Source: Aegilops tauschii subsp. strangulata
Lineage: Eukaryota; Streptophyta; Magnoliopsida; Poales; Poaceae
DNA: 64,000 nucleotides
Assembly (NCBI RefSeq): GCF_002575655.3
Contig: NC_053038.3
Location: 144,352,885 to 144,416,884 of the forward strand
Direction: 5' to 3'
A model generated the notes under the pieces. It was not told where the DNA came from, made no database searches, and saw nothing but the letters and a program-made list of their open reading frames with translations. Numbering within the stretch: position 1 is the stretch's first letter; each line of letters starts with the position of its first letter. The translations under genes were made by a program, and so were the position numbers. Positions 24,536-32,519 of the stretch are shown in pieces.

Positions 24536-25484
24536 GTATTACCTTGCCATTCTAAGTAAATTTGCATGTGCCACCTCTAAAAACTTCAAATAAATATCCT
24601 TTTTTGTGTGCCTAGATTGTTCATAGAGCGACAGGAGGTAGACGGTATCTTCCATGCTAAGCGGGTTATTCTCATGATGAGTGTTTATTCACTCGTCCTT
24701 GCACGAGAGGGGCGGTAATAGTGATTCCCAGTCTCGAAATCACATTGCAAATTATTAAACATAACTCCCCAGGACTGGTGTTTGTATGGACGGTACCTGT
24801 GGAGTGTGTTTGTTGGTGGAGGGGGAGTAAACCTTTACTTTTATCGCTTGGTAACCGCCACTAATGTGTTTAGAATGGAAGACATTGATCACTAATGGTC
24901 GTGAAGAAACAAGAAGGTTGCATTTCTCAATATTTCATTTACCTTTATTTTAAAAAATATTGAGCTCTGCCACCGCTGCAAATCCTTGCTCCCCTCTGCG
25001 GAGGGACTATCTGTTTTACTTTACGTTGAGCCATCACCTTCTCAAGTAAGCGCCAGATCCTGAGAGCACTATTGTCATGCTCATGCATTGTGTATAGTTA
25101 ATGTTGGATGCATCATGACTGGATCTTTTCTACCATGAATTACAATGTTTAGTCGCTACTTGAACTTTGGAGGTGCTCTACATTTATGTTTTGCAGTCTC
25201 AGAAAGGGCTAGCGAGATACCACTTTTTTCATACTATATCACGATTGTTTTGACAAGGTGATGTAATTTGAGATATTTTAATATTGCTTGCTAGTTGATT
25301 ATGTCATTGATATGAGTTAATATAGTTTTTAAGAGTTATTGTTGGCATGGTTGGTTATAATCAGTGCTGAAAACCTGGGTGCTACTTAAGCTTATTTATG
25401 TAAACAAGAGCAAAAGAGTTCGTAAAAGTTTTTCTTTTTCACTTTCAGTTTATCAACTGAATTGCTTGAGGGCAAGCAAAGGTT

Positions 25485-25498
25485 TAAGCTTGGGGAGT
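25485..25498 (+). promoter_or_regulatory. 3' polypurine tract of element E
   Basis: taagcttggggagt ends exactly where the LTR begins (tgatacgtctcc). Confidence 0.8.
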
Positions 25499-26904
25499 TG
25501 ATACGTCTCCATCGTATCTACTTTTCCTAACGTGTTTCCTCTTGTTTTGGACTCTAATTTGCATGGTTTGAATGAAACTAACCCGGACTAACGTTGTTTT
25601 CAGCAGAACTACCATGGTGTTGTTTTTTTGTAGAAATAAAAGTTCCCGGATTGGAACGAAACTTTGCGAGGATTTTTTATATAATAAAATAAAAATACTG
25701 GAGCCAAGAACCACCGGAGGGGAGCCCCTGGGTGAGCACAACCCACCAGGGTGCCCCCCCTCTGGCGCGCCCAGGTGGGTTGTGCCCACCTGGTGGCCCC
25801 GCTAACCTTAATTCCAATGCTATAAAATCCTATTTTTCCAAAAAATAGGGACAAAGAATTATCTCGTTTCACGATACGAAGCCGCCGCCACCTCCTGTTC
25901 TTCATCGAGAGGCTGGATCTGGAGTCCGTTTTGGGCTCCAGAGAGGGGTATCTTCGATCTTCGTCACCACCAACCCTCCTTCATCGCCAAATTCAATGAT
26001 GCTCCCCACCCGGAGTGAGTAATTCCTTCGTAGGCTCGCTGGTCTGTGAGGAGTTGGATGACATTCATCATGTAATCGAGTTAGTTTTGTTAGAGCTTGA
26101 TCCCTAGTATCCACTATGTTCTGAGATTGATGTTGATATGACTTTGCCATGCTTAATACTTGTCACTTTGGGCCGGGTGCCATGATTTTAGATCTGAACC
26201 GTTTATGTTATCACCATTATATCTATATTCTAGATCCGATCTTGCATGTTATATCCACCTATTACGTGTTATGATCCATAAACCCCGGAGTGACAGTACT
26301 CGGGATACTTTCCGGTGATGATCGTAGTTTCAGGAGTTCATGTATTCACTATGTGTTAATGCTTTGTTCCAGTTCTCTATTAAAAGGAGGCCTTAATATC
26401 CCTTAGTTTCCATATGGACCCCGCTGCCATGGGAGGGTAGGACAAAAGATGTCATGCAAGTTCTTTCCATAAGCACGTATGACTATTTACGGAATACATG
26501 TCTACATTATATTTATGAACTAGAGCTAGTGCCGCATCGCCCTAGGTTATGACTGTTATATGATGAATATCATCCAACGAATCCACCAATCCAATGCCTA
26601 CGAATTTCTCTTATATTGTTCTTGCTAAGTTACTACTGCTACTATTACTATTACACTTGCTACAAAATCTTTGCTATCATTGTTACCGTTACTATTGCTA
26701 TTGCTACTACTATCAAAACTATCACACTACTTTGCTACTGATCACTTTGCTGCAGATAATTAATCTCCAGGTGTGGCTGAATTGACAACTCAACTGCTAA
26801 TACTTACAAATATTCATTTGCTCCCCTTGTGTCGAATCAATAAATTTGAGTTGAATACACTACCCTCAAAAACTGTTGCGATACCCTATACCTGTGGGTT
26901 ATTA
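25499..26904 (+). repeat. 3' LTR of element E
   Basis: It starts tgatacgtctcc and ends at gtgggttatta, where the usual ending of this LTR type is gtgggttatca, so one C-to-T change is likely. A GC palindrome CCAGGTGGG (25771-25779) and CCCACCTGG (25785-25793) precedes a TATA box TATAAAA at 25821. ORFs around 25484-25905 are spurious. Confidence 0.8.
25771..25827 (+). promoter_or_regulatory. LTR E core promoter: GC palindrome and TATA box
   Basis: A perfect 9-bp inverted repeat with a 5-nt loop is followed 28 bp later by tataaaatcc. The same architecture with different palindrome sequences occurs in the LTRs of G and H. Confidence 0.55.
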
Positions 26905-26934
26905 GTTAAATGTCCCTAAGGATGGTGAGAACTA

Positions 26935-27900
26935 CCTCGATATATATGGCAAGCCCAAGATGGAATACAACTCCATGGCCAACATGTACACAGCTCTCCC
27001 TACGAACTTTGTTTCACAACATAAGTTTGGATAAGTATACTATCGTATGCCAGGGATAGCCACCATCAACACATTCTTGAGGTAAGCTCTTATTCCCAAG
27101 TCAGGAGGTGAGAATATTATTCGAGGACACTCCATCAACATGCTACATCTCATTGATTCACAAGATTCAAATTTATGGATTTGATTGTTCAGACAGGGAA
27201 GAGGACTGCTGGAGATCAGAAGCGCTCTTGCGGGTTTGCACCTCACATTCAGATGCTCATCAACTCCAAAATTGGTAGCAATGTATATCTGCTTAACCAT
27301 TAGCACCTGCTGCTGCCAGAGTTGGAGGACTACACAGTGATGATGGATCCGCCGCATCCCTCCTCAACTACAGCACATGCACATGCAGAGACTGCTAGAG
27401 CTGCCACTACTTCTGCTGGTCCTAGTTCTTCATCTGCTCAGTTGCCCAAGACTTAGACAGGTCAGATGTTATATCTTGTCCAAGCTACTCAGTGGATCGA
27501 GCGAGGCCTAGCTAACCTTATGAAGAACCAGGAGAGTCTTGAGAGTCTTGCTCCCCTTGCTCCCCTTAGTTTTTCATCTTTGCTTGATCAAGACAAATGT
27601 TGAAAACTCAAGTCAGATATTGATCAAGCAAAGATGAGAAGTGATGATGATGATGATACACTTCCGACCATGACTCAGTTTTAGAACACACCTAGGTCAG
27701 CTGTTGTCGTTGTGACTTCAGAGGCTCCACCCACAGAGCCTATCATGCTGCTACACCTTCAGTTGCCCCTCTAGTGTCCACACCTCTAGTCCAGCAGACA
27801 TCATCTGAAGCATTCTCCGACACACTTCTCTCAACACCATTAACCCACACGAGAGATGCAAGTCAGAGGACTTCATTGCTAGGAGTCGTGGATCGAGCCC
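26935..27900 (+). pseudogene. Degenerate accessory (env-like?) ORF of element J
   Basis: Fragments in shifting frames read like one former protein: YNSMANMYTALPTNF near 26965, then SNVYLL near 27280, ELEDYTVMMDPPHPSS near 27320, and a long Ser/Thr/Ala/Pro-rich tail to about 27900. Many stops and shifts are present. The pattern (a globular part followed by a low-complexity tail, then the PPT-like motif) fits the third ORF of SIRE/Maximus-type Copia elements or a plant-transposon-protein domain. I cannot decide between them. Confidence 0.4.
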
Positions 27901-27949
27901 AGAGCGACGTTTAGCTCTATGATTATTCAAACTTTTTGGTAACTTGCTG

Positions 27950-27963
27950 CCAAAGGGGGAGAG
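27950..27963 (+). promoter_or_regulatory. Internal polypurine-like tract of element J
   Basis: ccaaagggggagag follows the broken ORF. A near copy (ccaaaaagggggaga) is next to the LTR at 42210. About 480 bp of J sequence lie between them. Confidence 0.45.
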
Positions 27964-28379
27964 TAAATATAGGTCATAGGGCTTTGAGAGAGGGAGAGAG
28001 AGAGCCTTTTGCTTTTGCTAGTTTTATTTCTTTTGCTTCGTGTTTGAGATACTTGAGTTAATTTGTCTCTGTTGGTTGAAAGACTATGTTATGTTTGTGT
28101 TTGATCATACCGTACTTATTTGCTATGCATGCTATCTATCTATCATATGTGACTATTCTTATGATCATTCACTTGTATGTTTGGTGATGAGTGCTTAATG
28201 TATTCCATTCATATCATTTTGTGTGCTCCACCAGGATGTGTGTGACATGGAAGAGTCACCCATGATCCTAATCGATTGTCCATTTGCATTCAAAGATAAA
28301 TTTTAAATCATGCACCAATTTATGGGGAGCTCTTGCCTATCACATACTTCTGAAAGCGATGATATTTTTCATTGATTAT
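27964..28379 (+). other. Non-coding part of element J
   Basis: No ORF or motif recognised. AT-rich, and ends at the insertion site of element G. Confidence 0.5.
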
Positions 28380-28690
28380 TGATACATCCATTTTGCATCA
28401 TCTTTTCCTACTGCTATTTAAAATGTTTTCACACAATATAACACCACATGGAGCAATTCTAACGCCTTTTCTCTCATAATATGCAAGGTTTACACAAAGA
28501 GGGAGATTGTTCGCAGTTGGAATTCAAGACCTGAAAAAGCTATGTCAGAGATACCTATTCTACACGCGTCCAAATGAGTTGAAACTTTACGGAGACTTAT
28601 TTTGGAATGTATAAAAATATTGGAGAAAAGAAATACCATAGGGGGGCACCCAGGTCCCCACTAGGCACCAGGGTGCGCCTACCCCCTGGG
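28380..28690 (+). repeat. Truncated 5' LTR of element G
   Basis: It begins tgatacatccattttgcatc and follows the 3' LTR sequence up to the GC-rich palindrome. Homology then stops and pol-like sequence begins. Confidence 0.7.
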
Positions 28691-28704
28691 TAAGTATGGT
28701 CTAT

Positions 28705-28960
28705 TGTATCTTGTTTTATTTTTTTGCCGGAAAACTTCTCTCCAAGTGGGAAGGACCATATATTATTGAAGACATTTATGGATCTGGAGCTATTAAGATC
28801 AATAATGCCAAAGGTACCAATTCTAAGGTGGTCAATGGGTAAATAATTAAGCACTATATTTCAGTTACACCTATTAATGTTGAAACTAACATTATTCAAA
28901 CCATGACACCGGAGGAATACATAAAAGAGACCTTCCAGAACACTCCAGAACTCTGAAAAG
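28705..28960 (+). pseudogene. Integrase C-terminal fragment of element G
   Basis: It matches the tail of pol in H (51110-51353) in order: gaaaacttctctcc, a GPY/F-like strand, gctattaagatcaata, acaccggaggaatacat and aaaaggaagagg. The 5' part is deleted and frames are interrupted (for example a TAA near 28842). In an intact element this region follows the integrase core and helps DNA binding. Confidence 0.65.
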
Positions 28961-29025
28961 GAAGAGGTACGTGATACGCTAAGTAAACCGAGTCCAAAAT
29001 GTTCCGCAAAAATATTTTCTATCAG

Positions 29026-29204
29026 TTTTGAAATATTAGAAAAAAAAATAAGAAACGCCCAAGAAGGCAACCCAGGTTCCTACTAGGCACCAAGGCGCGC
29101 TTGCCCCACTTGGCGCGCCCTAGTGGGTAGTGGGCCGCTCGGGAACCTTCTCCACTCCTTTTTCCTGTAGTATACTTGTTTTGCAAGATAAAATTCTTTA
29201 TATA
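29026..29204 (+). promoter_or_regulatory. Internal U3-like promoter module of element G
   Basis: From ttttgaaatatta (29026) through a GC palindrome (tactaggcac and ccctagtggg arms, 29080-29127) to TATATA at 29199, the order of parts copies the U3 of its own LTR. TATA lies 88 bp before the ATG of the accessory ORF at 29287. The module in H has the same layout and a TATA-to-ATG distance of 89 bp. Confidence 0.5.
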
Positions 29205-29286
29205 CACTCCCGGATGATTTGACCACCATATCGCAGAGAAATCCCCTGTTCTTGTTTCGTGCTGTTTTTCTGACAGATCTGAAGAT

Positions 29287-29748
29287 ATGTCGTCACAAGA
29301 TTCGGATGGAGAGAGCTATGTTTCCCACTATGTTGCACATACGAAGATCTTTGTGGAAATTTATCCCTACCTCTGGTCCACCGAGGAGGAGCAAGATACC
29401 GACTTGGAGGAGACGAAGGATGCCAACTCAGATGAAGATGAATTTCCACTACCTCAACCTGGGGATATGCACGTGGAATTCAAGAAGTCAAGTCTCCCAA
29501 ACAGAGTAAACAAATCTAAGATCCAATTTATCCTGTCCCGTTTTCTACAGGAAAGAAAGGAGGCATTATGTACAAATATATTTTATCCTCAAACGCAAGT
29601 TGGAGAAGAAGAATACTTCATCACCATCACCATCATCACCAAAGAAGGAGACTTAAGCACACGAGTATGGGCACTCCCCTTGGCTTGTGCCAAGCTTGGG
29701 GGAGATGCCCCGGTATCGTATCACCATCACTTTTATTATCTTCACTAG
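29287..29748 (+). CDS. Accessory (third) ORF of element G
   Basis: 153 residues starting MSSQDSDGES. It is acidic in the middle (EEEQDTDLEETKD) and has a Lys/Asn-rich stretch after it. The start was chosen because the third ORF of element H begins the same way (MSSQES at 51680) after a similar leader and splice-acceptor-like tract. The reading frame stays open across the 29669-29710 hairpin, which is non-coding in H, so the last 25-30 residues are probably the result of a late frameshift. No known domain recognised, no signal peptide. It may be expressed by splicing or from the internal promoter-like module; neither is proved. Confidence 0.5.
   Translation: MSSQDSDGESYVSHYVAHTKIFVEIYPYLWSTEEEQDTDLEETKDANSDEDEFPLPQPGDMHVEFKKSSLPNRVNKSKIQFILSRFLQERKEALCTNIFYPQTQVGEEEYFITITIITKEGDLSTRVWALPLACAKLGGDAPVSYHHHFYYLH
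29669..29710 (+). promoter_or_regulatory. Hairpin carrying an internal polypurine tract, element G
   Basis: GGGCACTCCCC (29669-29679) pairs with GGGGAG and TGCCC (about 29699-29710), and TTGG with CCAA inside. The 3' arm is aagcttgggggag, the same motif as the true polypurine tract at 31189-31202. The counterpart in H is 52148-52189. Confidence 0.6.
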
Positions 29749-31187
29749 TTTTTAGTTTGATTCTTAGTTATTTTGTTATTTAGTTGAATAAAAGTTTAGT
29801 ATGATCTACTTTCGACTGCTAGTTTCGTGATCTATCCATCTATGTAATCGAGTTGAGAGTTATATGATAAAGATTAGTTTGAGTTTTTGCTTCTTTACTT
29901 TTCTGTTTCAATCAAAGTAAAGAAAATAATGAACATGATCATATGTTAATCTTATGGAAAGTAATGACAATACATAAGGAAAAGTATAAGTGGTAAAATT
30001 TATTAAAAGTTGGCAAACATAGCATTAGTCAATGATGCAATTCATGAAAGAATTAATAAGGGAAGAGAAGATTCACATGCAAATATACTATCTTGGACAT
30101 CTTTTATGTTTGTGAGCCCTCATTAAGTATTTTACGTCAAATCATTGATGTCGGACAAGGAAGACAACGTGATGATTTATGTTTTTTCATATTCACATAG
30201 AAGTTATATTGTCATAATCCTTCAACATGTGGTGCTTTCCCAATATCTTTGCTAGCCAAAAATCCGCACCAAGTAGAGATACTACTTGTGCATCCAAAAA
30301 CCTTAAACCCAATTTCAAGTTTTGAGAGTCCACTATACCTACCTATGGATTGAATAAGATCCTTCAAGTAAGTTTTCATCGGTGCAAAATGCAATAAAAA
30401 TTGCTTCTAAATATATTTGATCTTTTATTGTAAGGGAAAATAAGCATTGTACAAACTTGTGATGGCAAAGTAATAAAAGTGACGTACTGCATAATAAAGG
30501 TTGCTATCATAATGGGCAATATAACGTTATGTTCTTTTGCATTAAGAGACCGTGCATCCAAAAAAAAGCGCATGACAACCACTGCTTCCCTTTGCAAAGG
30601 GCCTATCCTTTACCTTTATGTATTTACTTTTTATGCAAGAGTCAATAGTGTTCTCCTCTATTCCTTTTTATTTTTCTCTTTTGCAAGCATCATGTGGTGG
30701 GGAAAGATTTAGGCTCATATATCTAGTTGAATATGAGTGATCATGAGTTATTATTATTGACAACACGCTTGAGGTGAATATGTTGGGAGGCAAAACTATA
30801 AGCCCCTATCTTCCTATGTGTCTGGCTGACACTTTTTTCTCCATATATATGTTGTGAGTGTTAGCAATCATAGAAGATTAAATGATGTTTTAGTATGTGG
30901 ACTTGCTAAAAAGCTCCGACATGAGACCCTTCCTGAAAATATGATGAAATTAAGTTGCATTGTTGACCAAGAACATAGTTTGTTAGTTTCCAAGAAAGTT
31001 TATGCCTTATACTTCGATGTTGTGATGAATTGTTACTTGCTCAAGAGAACTTCTATGATAAAGTTCATTGTTGTTATAATAATGATCATGATGCTAATAT
31101 CTCTGTATTTTGTTTTTATCGACACCTCTCACTAAACATGTGGACATGATTTTCGATATCGGCTTTCGCTTGAGGACAAGCAAGGCC
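29749..31187 (+). other. 3' non-coding region of element G
   Basis: About 1.4 kb, AT-rich. Similar in order and partly in sequence to 52190-53680 of H. It contains the conserved 26-nt hairpin at 30266-30291. No ORF supported. Confidence 0.65.
30266..30291 (+). other. Conserved 26-nt hairpin, element G
   Basis: Arms GCACCAAGTAG and CTACTTGTGC with loop AGATA give ten base pairs and one bulged C. The same 26 bases occur in H at 52761-52786. Confidence 0.7.
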
Positions 31188-31202
31188 TAAGCTTGGTGGA
31201 GT
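31188..31202 (+). promoter_or_regulatory. 3' polypurine tract of element G
   Basis: ctaagcttggtggagt directly before the LTR start tgatacgtcc. Confidence 0.75.
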
Positions 31203-31346
31203 TGATACGTCCATTTTGCATCATGTTTTCCTACTATTATTTATAATGTTTTTACTCAATATAACACTTTGTGGAGCAATTCTAATGCCTTTTCTCTTGT
31301 AATATGCAAGGTTTCTACAAAGAGGGAGATTACCGGCAGCCGGAAT

Positions 31347-32226
31347 TGTCGGATTTCGGGTTCCGGCAAACCCTTGATGTTCGAACACTGGGGTGCGCAT
31401 GAAGATCTCTCTCTCCCTAGCTCGCTCTCGCAACGATCGCAAAGCCTAGCTCGACGAACCCAAAGAACGAGAGACACGAGAGTTTATACTGGTTTGGGCC
31501 ACCGATGTGGTGTAATACCCTACTCCAGTGTGGTGTGGTGGATTGCCCCTTGGGCTGAGGATGAACAGTTACAAAGGGAAGAACAACCTCCTGAGGAGGG
31601 GTGTTCTTGTGCTTGGTGAGCTTGTGTGGATGAGGGTGATCTGAATGATCCCTCCCATGCTAGGATGGTGGCTAGCCCTATTTATAGAGGCCCTGGTCCT
31701 CTCCCCAAATATTGAGCGGGAAGGGATCCAACAACGGCCAAATTTGAAGGGAGACAACTAGTACAAGTTATCGTGACTAAAGGTGGTCTTCGCCTGCCAA
31801 ATTCTCTGGTGGTGACGCCGTCATGGGCTCCACGGTGACCTCTATCCTGTCGTCCTGCTTGTCTTGGTCTTGTTGCACCGATATGGAAACCTTTGCCTGA
31901 TACCTCGGGACTCCTCGCCTGCGCTTGCTTCTTTAGCACCAAAGAGGAAACGAGGACACTGCGCGCTGGCGCCCGCCTGGCCACGGTCGTCATGGCTTCC
32001 GTCACAGGAACCTCGCGAGGTGCCCCTTGCCTTGATCTCTCCGCGCCTCGCGAGCCAGCGTGGTGAGGCCGCCCCAAAGGAGGTCTTGCGTCGTCAACCT
32101 CGCGAGGCTTGGCCCCTCGTGAGGTACTTGAGTGTTTGTTGGTGAAGATGGGCCATACAGGGCCGCTGGTGGAGCGACGCCGTGGGCGCAGGCAGGCAAG
32201 TCTGGGGACCCCCGAGGACGCCGACA
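31347..32226 (-). repeat. 3' LTR of element F
   Basis: On the plus strand it starts tgtcggatttcggg and ends gacgccgaca. The minus-strand TATA box CTATAAATAG is at 31678-31687. Confidence 0.88.
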
Positions 32227-32246
32227 GTAGCCCCCGGGCCAAAGGC
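32227..32246 (-). promoter_or_regulatory. Polypurine tract of element F
   Basis: The minus strand reads GGCCCGGGGGCTAC just before TGTCGG, the usual Tat-lineage form. Confidence 0.75.
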
Positions 32247-32519
32247 GCGCCTGGACTTGGCTTCGAGGCGAAGCCAAGGGGCAAGTGCAGAGCGCCGCGG
32301 GCCCCAACAGCCTGCGGCCTTGGTTGACGCGTGGCGATTGATTGGACATGGGCGTCTCCGCTTCCCCACGTTGCCTCGGCAACTGCCCGACTGACAAAAG
32401 ACTGGCGCGGGCTGTGTTCACCTTCATTGCCTTCCTTCGCCTTGCTCTAGATCCCCTTTCTTGCCCTTCGCTTCCATAGACTTCAGACCCGCCCAGATCC
32501 TCCTTCAAGCTTGTCGTTG

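Larger units (their letters stand above)
23411..25498 (+). other. 3' non-coding region of element E
   Basis: About 2.1 kb with no convincing ORF. It holds an internal polypurine tract (23439-23453), a block shared with elements G and H (24466-24535), and the true polypurine tract next to the LTR (25485-25498). Confidence 0.7.
10577..26904 (+). mobile_element. Element E: non-autonomous gypsy element, split by D
   Basis: The visible parts are 10577-11438 and 22817-26904. The left end begins in sequence resembling the GC-rich U3 of its own 3' LTR (ggcgcgctc, ggtgggttgtgg), so most of the 5' LTR lies outside the window, probably beyond element B. Then come a leader, a gag-like ORF, about 2 kb of 3' non-coding sequence with a polypurine tract, and a 3' LTR. 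No pol motifs are seen. The layout resembles the abundant Triticeae families with TGATACGTC LTRs (Sabrina/WHAM group, from memory). The leader at about 10680-10860 does not match the 3' LTR downstream of the TATA box, so the 5' junction may be rearranged. Confidence 0.65.

Noticed and set aside
31682..32284. 200-codon minus-strand ORF
   Set aside because: Inside the 3' LTR of F and running across its inner boundary. The equivalent frame in the other LTR differs; GC-rich chance ORF.
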